A stretch of 64,000 bases of DNA from Euptelea pleiosperma (lineage: Eukaryota > Streptophyta > Magnoliopsida > Ranunculales > Eupteleaceae), in NCBI GenBank assembly GCA_035048495.1, contig CM068542.1, positions 39,213,109 to 39,277,108 of the forward strand, given 5' to 3'. Under the pieces are notes generated by a model. The model was not told where the DNA came from and did no database searches. It saw only the letters and a list, made by a program, of their open reading frames with translations. Numbering within the stretch: position 1 is the first letter of the stretch; every line of letters starts with the position of its first letter. Made by a program: the position numbers and the translations under genes. This document shows, in pieces, positions 13,901 through 25,877 of the stretch.

Positions 13901-15557
13901 GTCTATTATAGATATGGCATGAGCTTGTTCAAGAGATTCCAGAGGGCTGGTTATCCAGTGCAGATGCTAAAGACCCAATACCGCATGCATCCAGAGGTTA
14001 AATCTGCAATTTGCACATAAAATTGTGAAAATAGATAGTTCTAATGTAAGGTAACCTTTATCAATTATCAAAAGGAATTATTCTATAGTAACTAAATATA
14101 GTTCAAATCAATTTTTCAAACAGATAAGAAGCTTTCCTTCAAGAGAATTCTATTCTGAGGCTTTGGAGGATGGACCTGATATCGAGGACCAGACTGAACG
14201 TTCATGGCATGGATACCGTTGCTTTGGGCCCTTTTGTTTCTTTGACATTGAAGAAGGGGTTGAATCCCAGCCCTCAGGAAGTGGCTCTTGGGTAAATGTG
14301 GATGAGGTTGAATTTATCCTCCTCATATATCATAAATTGGTCACTAGTTATCCAGAGCTTAAGTCAAGTTCTCGACTAGCAATTATATCCCCTTATCGAC
14401 ATCAAGTGAAGCTCTTCCGTGAACGTTTTCGCGATACTTTTGGGGTGGAGTCGGATAAATTAGTGGATATAAATACCGTTGACGGGTTCCAGGTTATGTA
14501 GCTTATTTAACTCTTGGAAAAATACTTCTATCCATCTGCATTTGTAACTGTTGGATGGATTGTGAGGATGGTTACCTACTGCGCAGCAATTCGCATGGAA
14601 AACATGCAGATTGGGTTGTTCCATTTGATGGGCACACCTAAAAGATCTCCTAATAAAAAAATTGACCCAGTTGGATGATACCAACCATCCAATTTCTACT
14701 TTTTCAAGACTGCATTTTTCTCACTTTCCAAAAGGATTTGATGGATTGGACAGTTAATCTCATTTGGTTGGGGCAGTTTTCATCCAAGGAGATGTTGGCG
14801 GGGCCCATCAAATGCTAGGTACCATTTCCTCCATGTGAACCATATCCTCCCGTGCCTTTTGGTAGAACATCTATGTGGTCTATCCCGTGTGTACTGGTTT
14901 TACTCGAAGGAATGTGAAGTAGAAACTGCGTTCTCCTTTACAGGGCCGGGAAAAAGATGTTGCAATCTTTTCATGTGTCCGGGCGAGCAGCAATAAAGGC
15001 ATTGGGTTTGTGGCGGACTTCCGGAGAATGAATGTTGGGATTACCAGAGCAAGGTCTTCCGTCCTAGTAAGGCATTACATTTGTTCAAGATGATGTTCTG
15101 CATGAGAAGCTGTGGTTCAGGAAGTCGTTTCCTTTTCCTCTTGTTTACTTAAAAAGTTTTGTACATGCCTTTAGGTGGTGGGTTCTGCATCGACATTGAA
15201 GCAAGATAAGCATTGGTGCAGCCTAGTGGAGAGTGCTCAACAACGGCATTGTCTCTTCAGGGTGAATAAATTTTCTTGGTTCTGAACTCTTTTAACATCT
15301 CCTTTCCTATGGGTAAGTCCATTACCAACAAGTTCTTGTTGCAGGTTTCAAAACCGTATGCCTCATTTTTCAGTGAGAGAAATTTAGAAACCATGCAAGT
15401 GAAGAACAAATCCATGGTGGAGGCAGTGGAGGGCCATCTGGATGAGATGGAAAATAATGCAATCATCTATGGTAATCCCATAGGTGATGGTGAGCAGGGG
15501 CTTGGGGATGATGGTGACGATGCGGATGGGGATGGTGGAGGCTTTGATGAGGACTAA
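1944..15557 (+). CDS. MAA3: SEN1/MAA3-type superfamily 1 helicase, 3' ten exons
   Basis: This is the C-terminal about 430 residues of a Sen1/Upf1-like SF1 helicase (Arabidopsis MAGATAMA3 family). The family is nuclear and acts on RNA and R-loops. Exons: 1944-2041, 2132-2245, 2330-2422, 10878-10931, 13754-13812, 13912-13996, 14124-14492, 14944-15066, 15175-15261, 15345-15557, all with GT-AG introns and matching phases. The first exon begins with 2 nt that finish a split codon. Motifs in order: [10 protein letters not shown] (motif II), GDPVQLPAT (III), QYRMHPE (IV), DGFQGREKD (V), VGITRARS (VI). The tail is acidic ([12 protein letters not shown]) and ends at TAA 15555-15557. The Walker A exon must lie upstream of the window. 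The joined reading frame has no stop. Intron 2423-10877 is unusually long and packed with retroelements. The gene may still be functional, since all visible motifs are intact. Confidence 0.9.
2823..3217. repeat. About 195-bp tandem direct duplication in helicase intron
   Basis: Two nearly identical copies lie head to tail at 2823-3017 and 3024-3217, offset by about 200 bp. Each begins GGAGGGGACTTATGAAG and ends AGAAGAAACCTCTAT. They differ by a few substitutions and small indels. The second copy abuts the copia LTR remnant. No known element was recognised. Confidence 0.85.
3218..4937 (-). mobile_element. Ty1/copia remnant: LTR plus RT-RNase H 3' half
   Basis: This is a truncated copia element, antisense to the helicase. 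An LTR-like segment ends at 3469 in CTGACAACA, the same end as the full-length copia at 42683-48969. It is followed by a polypurine tract and then degenerate pol. Recognisable pieces include the RNase H end (about 3477-3797) and the RT YVD region (about 4329-4547). Several frameshifts and stops are present. Homology to the intact copia stops at about 4936, where the gypsy LTR begins, so the gypsy element probably inserted here and the rest of the copia was lost. It is an older relative of the element in the WDR83 intron. Confidence 0.85.
4938..6011 (+). repeat. Probable 5' LTR of Tat-like gypsy remnant
   Basis: The segment carries a TATA-like TCTATAAATAGG near 5570. It ends CCACA just before TGGTTCCGTCTATGGGA, which resembles the primer-binding region after Tat-type LTRs. 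The start is set where copia homology stops. No second LTR copy was found in the window, so both borders are inferred. Confidence 0.5.
6012..9022 (+). mobile_element. Ty3/gypsy (Tat-like) gag-protease-RT remnant
   Basis: This is the broken internal region of a gypsy element in the same orientation as the helicase gene. The gag core is at 6660-7070 (residues such as [17 protein letters not shown]). The gag CCHC-like end is at 7292-7450 ([15 protein letters not shown]). The protease region is at about 7640-7860. RT begins near 8160 and continues through 8543-8908, which includes YIDDMMAKS and the fingers-thumb segment [20 protein letters not shown]. Multiple frameshifts and stops make it non-coding. 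The element stops after RT and has no integrase or 3' LTR. The Tat-lineage assignment rests on the gag, protease and RT wording. Confidence 0.8.
9025..9770 (-). mobile_element. Second Ty3/gypsy RT fragment (chromovirus-like), antisense
   Basis: A fragment of another gypsy lineage lies on the opposite strand. The RT C-terminal segment (ADPEKV, then [20 protein letters not shown], then APITDCIKK) is at 9041-9319. Farther upstream in its own sense, 9400-9650 contains a YFDDIL-like RT active-site region with frameshifts. Ends are not defined. It abuts the Tat-like remnant, indicating nested or successive insertions. Confidence 0.8.
9925..10015. repeat. GCCTCGAGGC-type miniature repeat end
   Basis: The segment has clustered GAGGCTTA, GAGGCAAAAAGCC and CGCCTCGCACTTTTTAAAAC words. 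Relatives lie at about 22430-22540, 22985-23090 and 38600-38830. They share GCCTCAAGGC/GAGGCTT motifs and a TTTTAAAACA-type end. This is probably a miniature inverted-repeat family; its superfamily was not determined. Confidence 0.5.
10932..13753 (+). other. Helicase intron, 2.8 kb, no exon seen
   Basis: The stretch separates exon 10878-10931 (ending ...KQVFL) from exon 13754-13812 (beginning VGDP), which are adjacent in the protein. It contains an AT-rich element beginning near 11728 with GGGCTGTTTGGCAA, a common miniature-element terminus. Small open frames at 12412-12775 and 13096-13344 show no family resemblance and are probably chance. Confidence 0.6.
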
Positions 15558-16202
15558 ATTCAAGTAGTTACCTGGACTTAAAAATGGATGCTGTACCTGT
15601 GCCAGATACTTCGTTTTTTTAAAGTGTAAATGCCGTGTCTGATGAATCCTGGCCGTGTCTCTGATGTATCCAGGTAACTCTAAACATTGTTTGACTGGCC
15701 AATCAGTTTGCAAAGTTGGCAGTTGGTTGGGCGGTGGCATTTTGTTACAGGAAACTAGTAAAATTACACCCGCAGTCGGCAAATTTGCACTTCTAAATTA
15801 TTAGTTATGAATTTATACGTGTAGTGGAGTAAGGATTGTAAAATTCTTTAATGTTATAGACACTATTGTAATGGTTGATTTTCTTTGGTTTTTTGAATGA
15901 TCAAGTTAACCTTCCTTTTGGTGAAGATTCAGAGACCAGTAAATGCAAATACACTAGGGTGCAGGCTTGACATGAAAGCTCAGATAAGCAAGTCTTAACA
16001 GGATCTGACAGGAACTAGAAAATGTGGCATCGTGGGTTAATTCAACGATCTCTCAGGTTAAACTTTGGCATTGCCTCAGCAGTTGGTGGCGGCTAATGTG
16101 GTGACCATTCTTAGAAAAAATCAGTCCATATCGACACTTCAACCTCGTGAAAAATTGACTTTAATTTGAAAAATCAAACCATCCAATTCAACAAAAACTT
16201 TA

Positions 16203-16487
16203 GGGTGTGTTTGATTGCACGGAAAATTTTCCCGAGAAAATACATCTGGGAAATCCTTTAAATGGCTGTTGGATTGCACCCGAGAACACATATTTCAATC
16301 ATGTGAGAAAATAAAGAGTATTTTCGGGTGGAAATGATTTCACCTGTGGAAGGGAAAATGGATTCCTGACTCGTAGGGGTTTTGTTGGGGAAAGATTTTT
16401 GGATCCTTCTTATTCACTTTACACCTTTATCATGTGAGAAAATAAAGGCGTATTTTCAGCTGAAAATTGCAATTTCAAACACGCCCA
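16203..16487. mobile_element. Miniature inverted-repeat element
   Basis: The termini GGGTGTGTTTGATTGCA and, in reverse complement at the right end, GGGCGTGTTTGAAATTGCA form an imperfect terminal inverted repeat around about 285 bp. Internally, CATGTGAGAAAATAAAG occurs twice. It has no coding capacity. Target-site duplication was not clear, so the superfamily is left open. Confidence 0.65.
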
Positions 16488-16831
16488 GGTTGAATTGTCC
16501 GACCTAAATGCTCTTATTCGTCCTTTTCTCTTGTCGAGAAAGCTTGTATACCATATCAGATTTTGATCTCTTAACGTGTATTATGATCTCACTGAAGGCA
16601 TAATCAATGGTTGAAATATATGTCTAAAACCAGGTTCCAACGGCTGAGATGGATTGTCATGACTAGAATCTCTCTTTTGAATTTAAGACCCCAATCGAAC
16701 CCCTCATCATAATAGTGATCTCTCATTGTGATCAGTGTTGACCTGTTGACTTTTCTTTCCACTCATTTAATTCATGGTTTAAAAAATGGCCTCCCAACAT
16801 CTAAGGGAGAAACCCGTCTGAAGAGAGAGAA

Positions 16832-16960
16832 GTGCTCCTTTGCCCGATAAGAGGTGTCCTTGGGCACTGGATCAAGGATGGAACAATAAGGATGGATGAT
16901 GGCAAGGTGCAGGCTATTAACTACTATCTTCCTTGGCCTCACCAACTACTATCTGCGATT
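16832..16960 (+). mobile_element. Short Ty3/gypsy RT scrap
   Basis: The translated words GHWIKDGTIRMDDGKVQAI match the gypsy RT segment just after the active site (CRM/chromovirus-like wording). The homology is lost within about 130 bp. This is a dead fragment. Confidence 0.6.
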
Positions 16961-17695
16961 CATCGTAGGTTATTCATGAAGAGCAGGCCCCTTAATGGAC
17001 CTCAAGAAAGATGGGGCGTGTCTATGACATGCTCCTCTAGTTTCTTGCTATAGACAACAATCTCATCTAAAACACTACAATGAATCTATCCAAGTAACGA
17101 TGGAACAAGTTGTTCGCAAGGGCTCAGGAGGAGTTATAGTCGAGGCAAAAGGCATTACGACAATTTTTTCAGGCTTTTCATTATAATGGGGTCAGTCAAG
17201 TGTGTTAAATCCGCAGCTGAGAGCACGAGTGAAAAGACAAGTGCAAAAAATGCTAGTCCCCTGATCACAACCCAATTTTTTTTTTGAAGTAAAATTTGGA
17301 GACCAACATATTCAACCCCTTGTTGAGAAGGGGATATAAATTTAATAAATCAAACACAGAACATCTGACCCTGACCAATGTTCCTTCTCCTAGGATTACA
17401 GACAGGCCCTCTCAAATCAGCCTCCCTCCATCCATCCAACCAACAAAAGTATGTATATATGTATTAAAAGAATCAATGAAAACTTTCTAAAAATAAATAT
17501 CAATGTGTCAGCTCTCAGTCCTTTTTGTATCTACACAACCCACCTTCAGTTTCTCTTCCCAGCTCATTTCTATAGACTCTTGACACTCCTCACACAAAAT
17601 CTTGTCAAGGGATGTCTTTTTCTTCAGTTGGAACCCACTCTTTCTCCTTCTTCTAAATATAATTTAAACCATCTAAACCTTGATCTCCATGTATT

Positions 17696-20600
17696 TCAGT
17701 CACAATCCAACCCACAAACTTCTAATATGATGTCACTTCTTGCCAAAAATGGGTTGATCCGGACCCACAAAAGGGAGAAGATTGAGGCTAGAAGAATTGA
17801 CCACACCAGAATGATAGTTGGCAGCCTATCCTGTTTCCCCATTAACCCCTTGAGGAAGGGGTAGAGATGGACAATGACCCATATGGCAAAGAACAGCTTG
17901 CCAAACAATGGGCCCCATGACTCGTACCCGGTGTTGATGGCATCTGAGATCCCGACCACCACACCAATTATATTGATGATCAACAACGTCATGGGAGGGA
18001 TCAACAATGATGTCCACTTGAATAGGTACAGCTCCGAGAATTCTCCATCATCTGCTCCTTTGGATGTGACGGTGAAGTTCGTGTTGACTCCAGCCAAAAC
18101 CTTGAGAAGACCCTGAAGGAGCGCAAAAAGGTGCGATGAGACACCACCAATCACCCAAAACTGCTCATTTCTCCACCAGTCATCTATCCCAACACCTCCC
18201 CATTGCATCTCGAGGATACCCGTTAAAGCTATTGATATGAAGAGAGCCATGAACACAATGCTGGCATAATTGCTAATCTGTACATAGAACACAAGCATTT
18301 CTGTATGAGCCAAAAGTTATTTTGAAGTTTAGTGCTAAAATATTCTAAGTGCACCATCTAGGTTTTGGATTTCCAGAGAATTGGCTCAAAGAATTGGCCC
18401 AAGAGGACAGGATGATCCGTTCTCCCTACCTGTGCCATACAACTAGCAAAGGTACTCATCAATCTAGACCATCCACATGCTAGGTGACCCATCTGGATGG
18501 GCCATAATGCACAATCATACTGATCAAATCGCAATCGACACAATTTTCATGCTAACATTTGGACAACCTAGGTTCATTAACAAGTATGCTATTTGTAGAA
18601 AAGATTACTACCCAAATCAGATCCTTAAACTATGTAGTTTCTTATTGTGTTTTCCACAAAAGAATAAATCTTGTGATGATTGTCTTCTGTAAGAATTTGC
18701 AGTTGGAATTACCTCAGGGATAATAAACTTTCCGGTAAGGAGGCAGACAGCTGGCAAAGTACAGTAAGCAATCAAGGGAATGGATGTCAATGGATACACA
18801 ACTGAATTTATGTAGGAAAGCCGTTCCAACCATTTCAAACCGCACCCATAGCCATACCAGATCGGGCAATGCCTGCTCAAGAAAATCTCGACAGATCCAA
18901 GTGCCCACCGAAGAACCTGGTGTAGACGATCTGAAAGGTTGATGGGAGCCGATCCTTTAAATGCTGGCCTTCTGGGTATGCAATACACAGACCGCCAGCC
19001 ATGGCAGTGCATTTTGAAGCCTGTCAGAATATCCTCTGTTACGGAGCCATATATCCAGCCAACCTGGTTCCACATTGAAATTTTAAAGGGTAGGGTAAGA
19101 ACAAATCATCTTGCTCAATCATAAAGTATTCAAAGCTTTTTTTAATCTTTTATCCCCATATGTGTGGGGTGTGGATGGGATCCTTACTTCTTTTCCCCAC
19201 TCTGTTTTATCTTCATAACCACAGCTAATGACATGAATGGCTTCTTTCAAGAGCGAAGCAGAACTGGCACCCTGAGGAATTGCACCATTTTCTATAAGTG
19301 TGGAAGCAATGAACACCGGAGACTGACCAAATTTTTTCTCAAATTTTTTCTGGGACATCAGGGATGATTTCTCACTATCTATTCCTGCAAAGGAATTTTA
19401 TGGTGAAACTAGTTAGTAACATATGGGTTTGGATAATACAAATGGTCCTAAAACACCAGGAATGCCACTAGCATCCAGAAGCAACTTCTTACCCTCAATT
19501 CCCTCTTCTATATTTTCAAGTGCATGTATCTGTGTTGATGACTCCTTCCTCTTCTCCTTCTTCGGCTTTGCTTTCCTGTTCTTCCTTTTAGACCCACAAC
19601 ACAGGCAGCACCACTTTGGCCAACAGTTGCAGGTCTTTCCCGGGAGCTTGTCATCGACGGGGGCATCATATCCATAAAGAGCTGGCCTTCTGAAAACACA
19701 CCCAGTTCCAACATAAATTGGTCCCTGGATGCCATCAAGTCCTTTCATGTTGATCTATTCTCAATTGAAAAAAAAAAAAGCAAAAAGGTTAGCTTTTCCA
19801 ACAAGAAAAATAGAAAATATCAACACTTTGAGGTCAACCAAGAACCACTACGTACATCAAAGAAAACAACGTTGCGATTTGAGTATCTGTCGTGACGATC
19901 GATCCCATCAAATCGCTGAGGGAACTGCACATAGCAGACTTTCTTCCCCGACGTGGGGTCCATCATGAAGCACATGGCTTCTCTAAGTGCCTTACTGTTG
20001 TTTATGTAATGATCACAATCGACATTCAGAATGTAAGGAGCATTGGAGATGATTGCTGAAACCCTCACCTTGAACAAGCAGCCACACAAATAAGTAATAT
20101 TGGAGAAAAATGAATACAATCCAGAACTGCATATGTTGATGGGAAAGAAAAGAGTTATGAAAGGAACTATCAAAAAATTGCAACAAGCTTTAAAGGAAAA
20201 GATTGAGCTCACCAGAGCATTCATGGCCCCAGCTTTTTTGTGGTGATCAAAGCTTGGCCTCTTCTCACGAGAAACATACACCAGACGGGGTAACTCATTT
20301 CCTTCAATATCGTGGACACCATTGTGGCCAAGGAAAACCTGTTGGGATTGAGAATGCTAACAGCTTCTCATCACTATGTCTAAATAGGAATATTAAGTAG
20401 ATATTTTTTCTTCTGTTACAACTACTACAGTTTGCTAGAAAGAAAGACTCTGTTACCTGGATCATTCCTGGATGGTCCCGAACATTGTTCCCAGGCCATG
20501 GGGTTCCATCCTGCATTGTCCAACCCTCCTCAGGAACCTTCTGCGCCATGGAAACCAACCCATTTATCCGAACCTTGAACTCTTCATATTCTCTCTGTAC

Positions 20601-23600
20601 CCACAAAATCATGCAATCAGATACCAATCTTAACAATTTGGAAACTTAAATCGGCCTTTAAAACACGATGATTAGATCACAATTAAGAATGTTTATCATG
20701 TTTCTTAGAGAACAAAAGAATGGCCAAAAAACCAAAAACCAAATATGGACAAAAGATTAAAACCTTCATTGCACGCCGTTCCCTCACAAAGGTCGGGTGG
20801 ACCTTGTCTTTTAGATAGTCAATCTTCTGAGCAAAATACCATTCTGGAGCCCGGGGCTCAATATTGAATTTTTTGCAGAATGGAACCCACTTCCTCGCAA
20901 ACTCAGATGTCTCAGAAAGGGCTTCAAATGTAAGCATGGCAGCACCATCATCTGAGACATAGCACGCAACTTTGTCGACCGGATAATCCACGGCAAGAAT
21001 GGATAGAACAGTATTTGCAGTGATAAGTGGAGGCTCTTTCAGAGGATCAACTGTACTAACGAAGATGTCTATATGAGCTAACTCAGATGGCTTCCCTTCT
21101 TTTTCATACCTGGGAGCAAATTTAAGGTCCTGGAGGTAAGGCATCATAAACCCATAAAAAATGGAACATGTCATTGGTGTAGACTTCAAATACCTCAGTG
21201 ACAGCCGATCAAGGTATGTTTCTCGCTCAATTGGGTACCATTTCGGGAACTGATCCAAAATCCATGACACAGCAAACCATATTTCACAGATAACTGATGT
21301 CAGCCACAACCCATATGCATCATGGACTGGGTGGAGAAGTCTATAATGCAAAAAGAAGCCAAGAATCACAAGTCGAAGTAAGACTATCAATCTGTATGGA
21401 TTAATTTTGCTGGAAGGAATGGGAAGCTTCCTTGAAAGTGGTTGTCTGCCTTCGTCCATCCTGAAAAATTAAGTTTGACACAGCCTGTAAATAGGAGAAA
21501 CAGACATAATACAGAAATATGGAACGGTTGATAAAAATTATGTATTCTTAAATTAGCCTTAGATAACCGTTCAGTAGCTCGTGTGACAAAAGAAACTGAT
21601 AATATAATGGCATGTTACCACAGACAAAAAGTAAGTAAATATGTACTTCATATCTAAATTCAAAATGGACAAAAGAATTTACAGTCTGCCACAAGGTTTT
21701 CACACTAGCAAGGAAGTTTAGCAAATTATTTTTATGGGCAGATCTCGTGAACATGGATTAAGACATGAAACTGAATTTTCTCCAGAAGAAAAGGGCATCG
21801 AATCTTGCTTGAAAGTTTTTAACAACATCTGCAAAATACTTGATCCATGCCCAAGAGATTAAACCTAGCTAATAATTCTTATCATTGGGGGATACAAGAG
21901 GAAAAGCCGAGAGTTCACTGATATTGATTAAACATGATTTCAAATTGAGATGATATAAAGTGTTGCTGTCCATATCAGTTCTACTATGTTATCACAATTG
22001 GGAATGATCGGGAGGTAGAACCAGCCAAAACTACAACAGTATGGGAGGAAAACGATTCCATCCCAGGTGGTGTCTCAACGATTTGACTACCAATGACTTG
22101 AATCATTGGCTCATGCCCAGAGCTTAAAAACTTGGCCCAGATTGGTATGTCTGGGCTATCTCATCTCTCTCCCTAAGTGTTTTAAAAATCCGGCCTCAAG
22201 GCTAGGGACAGAGTTTTTAATGCAGGGGCATTTTCACACCGGGCTCGAGTGGGGCAGCCTGCGTATATGGGGCACACTCGGAGTGGGATGGCTTGTGTGA
22301 AATGGGACCCATGAAAGAGGGTTCGACCGAGGGCCTGGATCATGGGCTATGAGATAAAGGAATTTAATCTCACGCTACCAACAGTCGTGGCTTTTGGGGA
22401 GTATTGGTTAAACGTCCTGCATCAGTTTTGACCTCGAGGCTTAAGCCTCAACTGATTTATATGAGGCTTACGCTTCATCCAGTTAGGGCTTAAGCCTCAA
22501 GGAGTGAGGGGCAATTAAGGCTTAAGCCTTGACAATGCACGCATACACACGGGTTAAACTATAATTTTTTTCCCCAAAATCACCCTTTTCCTCTTACTAA
22601 TACTGGTAAATACTCTCAAGTAAACAACCTACCAAGTTTGTCAGCGTCATTATGTTGGCTCAAATATAACTTGTTTACTTCTTGGTTCGACCAACCGAGA
22701 GACAATACCATATGAGTAGTATACATTATCAAATTGAAGATAATAAATAGAAAATATGATATGAGAACAAGTAACAAAGGCCTTCAAATGATAAAAGGAG
22801 AATTTTTGCTTTATGGATACCACATTATAATTAGCCAATGCTTTAAAAATCCCACCTCAATGTGATCTTTTATTAAATCATCACAAAGAAGAGCTCCCAA
22901 CTTCTTTTCTTATTTCTTTATTTCTCCTATAATCGATTCATTTTTATGATTTTTATGACTTTTATATTTTTTCTTAAAAATTTGAGGTTTATGACTTGTA
23001 TTGCGGGTTTGCGGCTATTGCCTCGAGGCATTTGCCTAGTCTCATGGAGGCAAAAAGCCTCCTTTACGCCTTGCAATTTTTAAAACATTGTTCTCCCCTA
23101 CTCAAAATGGTCCCAAGACTGAGTTCTGAAACCTTGCTCGTGCTCGCAGATATCGTAGTTCTTCAAGGACATAAGAGACTTCATATCGGCACTAAATTGG
23201 CCAGTTGCAGCAATTTTCAGTACACCCAAGCGAGAAAATTCCTAGCAAGATCAATTCTCTAGCATGATTTGTATAAGAATTGTTGTAATAAGACAATGGA
23301 TGAGCAAATATTTCTTTCTAATGATCTCTTTCACATAATTGTTACCAATAAGTTTCTATTAGAAAACAAACACTTCCTTTATTTTGAAGACACCAAAAGT
23401 TTTCTTTTTTCCTTATTTTTTCATAAATCCTAGATTTATTTTGTCATGGTACACACAAAAGATTCACATTACTTATGATAATTTACTGTGCTTTTTTTTG
23501 TACTTATAAAAGAAAAATTATTCTATGTGCTGGTATTGTTCTCGTCTGTAACTAATGTTCATTCCAAAAGAATTTGCTTTTCCTCCTTAATTGTTATCAT

Positions 23601-25877
23601 TTTGCACAAAAATTACCTTTTCTTTAATCCCAGATATGGAAATAGGCCCATCCCTTTCTCTTAGTCACCTTCTGCCTCTAGATAAGGAAGAATTAGAGTG
23701 AGAGAAAATGGATTATCAGCGTTTTATAAATCCACTATGTGTGAGATGACTTGGTCAGACTCTTTCTAAACCAGCTAGGTCCCGGAACAAATTAACTAAA
23801 ACATTTTTTTTTTAAAACAAACAAAGACAGAAACAGTCAAAAGAGATTAACTAACTTGCAATAACATAACCAAGGCTGTTAGTCTGACAATTTAAATACT
23901 TCCAAATCAGTTTATGGCACCAAAAAAGGAAGGAACAGAAAATTAGAAACCTGTGGAAGGTAAACACAATTAAAGAGTTCTACTTGAACTCTTTAATAAT
24001 GCTAATTCAAGAGCTGTACAACTACAATTCAAAACCTAACTAAAATAATATTAGAAGTTGAGAAAACCAAGTATACACTTACTTAGGCAAATCAGGATCA
24101 TCTGATTCATCTCCATCACAGTTCCCACCACCATTCCCCCCTTGATGCTTAATCACCTGCAGCTTGTCATTCTGCTTTTTCTTCCATTCCACAACTCGGT
24201 CCTTCCAAGCAACAGTCCCATACCCATATACTGCCAAGTCTTTCTTAGGATCCATTGGTCTTGGTTGAACTGCAAGATTAAGAGCATTAAATACACTAAG
24301 CAAGAAAGAAATGATTCCAAACAAGCATAAAACACAGAAAGAGATAACACAGCAGAGTTAATTCAATCCAGCCAACTTACGAGAAATGGAAGCATTAGGA
24401 AATGGCAACGGATGAATCCGCTTTCCACGACCCATGAAAGGGGGTATAATAAGAGCATGTTGATCGGGTGAAATCCCAGCATCCTAAAGCAAAAAACCAA
24501 TCAGAATCACCACATACAATTTTGCAAATTTTAAATCAACACAAGACACTAATCAGTCAATTCACCTCTTGGCCATAGGTCAAGAGAGGGATTTCAGCAC
24601 TAAAGGAGGATGAATCCAAATCCGACGGTGTGGCGACCCCAGATGCATCAAAATGGGACCCACGGCCGACGTTAAGGCGAGCAGAGAGCATCGCCTCCGC
24701 AATGTGTTGGGGTTCCCTCCTGTCGTGGCTCCCAAAATCGAACTCGTTCTCCAAATCATCAACATCTTCCTCTTCCTCGTCACCTTCAACCCTTGCACTG
24801 CCTGTGAAAAGCCCATCTCGTTTAAGACAATTTCCAAGGTTGGGTATAGAAGTAGAAGGTGTAAAGAGAGAGTCCGACCTTTGATGCGCTTGTATCTAGT
24901 TTTGCATTGAGGGCAAGCCTGATTGCCCTCTCTTCTCTCGTACTCATAGCAAGGCCTGCACACAGGGAAAGCACATTCGTTGCAGGCAACAAAGGGCTCA
25001 CCTTCTGCGGTCATCTCGACCTCATCCCCACATATCTGGCAAATCTGCCCACTCAATTCTCTCAGAGACTTCACCTGTAAAAAAACAAAAATCACATCGG
25101 AAATTCCATCGGACCCAGATAATAGAAAGAAAAAAAAAATCAACAAAACTAACTGAAGAACAATCTAAATAGCAGAAGTGGAAATTCCACACACTGAAGA
25201 AATTGCGTAAATGTGTACTTCGAGCTGAGCTCCGAAATCAAGTAATTAAGAAGAAAAAAAATCAAAACCTGATTCGATAACAGCACTTTCACTCGAACTC
25301 ACACATTTCATCAACAAGGCAACTCACAAAAAAAAAAAAAAAGGGAGTCTGCGCAGAAATGGGTCTCTCTAAAAAACAGTAGTAATCATCTAGATAAGCA
25401 TAAATCAAAAACCCATCACCCAACCACAACTAGAAATCAGACAATCGAATAAAAACAACAAAAATAAAAATAAAATCGACAAATGGGTATCCTCAAGAGA
25501 ACAAATGTGTGGGCATTTCCGATCGAAACCCAGATTATAGAAACGCAAAATGAGCAAATGGGTATCTTCAAAATCAACAGACGGAGTAGAAAACAAGAGC
25601 AGAAGTAAGAAACGACACAAAAAAAAGAGATTTTGATGGTGGTTCTTACTCGTCCAATCTCATCGGCATCGAAACCAGATTACAGAAACGCAAAAATGAG
25701 CAAATGGGTATCATAAAAAATCAACAGACGGAGTAGAAAAACGAGAGCAGAAGCAAGAAACGAAGCAAAAGAAGAGATTTTGATAATGGTTCTTACTCGT
25801 CCAATCTCATCAGCATTGATGACAACGAACTCATTTCTGTTGTGAGAACCCGCAACAAGTCGACCTCTCGTATCCAT
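17696..25877 (-). CDS. CESA6: Cellulose synthase catalytic subunit, CESA6 clade
   Basis: This is a family-2 glycosyltransferase of the plasma-membrane cellulose synthase complex, making beta-1,4-glucan from UDP-glucose. Exons (5' to 3'): 25877-25797, 25074-24879, 24801-24566, 24483-24381, 24269-24083, 21460-21194, 21109-20764, 20594-20457, 20338-20213, 20068-19856, 19754-19493, 19384-19188, 19063-18713, 18277-17696. These give 3285 nt, 1094 aa, with phases consistent throughout. The N-terminal RING zinc finger uses C39, C42, C58, C61, C66, C69, C81 and C84. Catalytic motifs are DDG near 410, DCD at 577-579, TED at 793-795 and QVLRW at 833-837. Two membrane segments precede the catalytic loop and about six follow it. 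The N-terminus ([10 protein letters not shown]) and C-terminus (LEVCGLDCD) point to the primary-wall CESA2/5/6/9 clade. All key residues are present, so it is probably functional. Intron 5 (21461-24082) is longest. Confidence 0.95.
21461..24082 (-). other. CESA intron 5 with miniature repeats
   Basis: This 2.6-kb intron interrupts the codon AAG before MDEGRQPLS. Within it, 22190-22540 and 22985-23090 contain GAGGCTTAAGCCTCA-type palindromic words of the GCCTCGAGGC repeat family. The rest is AT-rich, with no recognised coding sequence. Confidence 0.7.
25531..25821 (-). repeat. 145-bp tandem duplication copying the CESA exon 1 donor
   Basis: Two copies lie at 25531-25675 and 25676-25821. The right copy includes the last codons of exon 1 and its GTAAGA donor (exon end 25797). 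The left copy carries the same exon tail and donor at 25650/25649 as a ghost. A more diverged third copy may precede 25531. Transcripts running to the ghost donor would meet an in-frame stop at 25680-25682. Confidence 0.85.

Larger units (their letters stand above)
15558..17695. other. Convergent intergenic region, helicase and CESA 3' flanks
   Basis: The region lies between two convergent genes and holds the 3' UTR of each. Embedded are a miniature element at 16203-16487 and a gypsy RT scrap at 16832-16960. Nothing else was recognised. Confidence 0.6.

Noticed and set aside
17451..18116. Plus-strand open frames of 80-137 codons
   Set aside because: They are antisense to the CESA last exon and 3' UTR, and encode nothing recognisable.
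25405..25620. 71-codon minus-strand frame in CESA intron 1
   Set aside because: It lies in the duplicated intron segment and lacks any conserved residue pattern.
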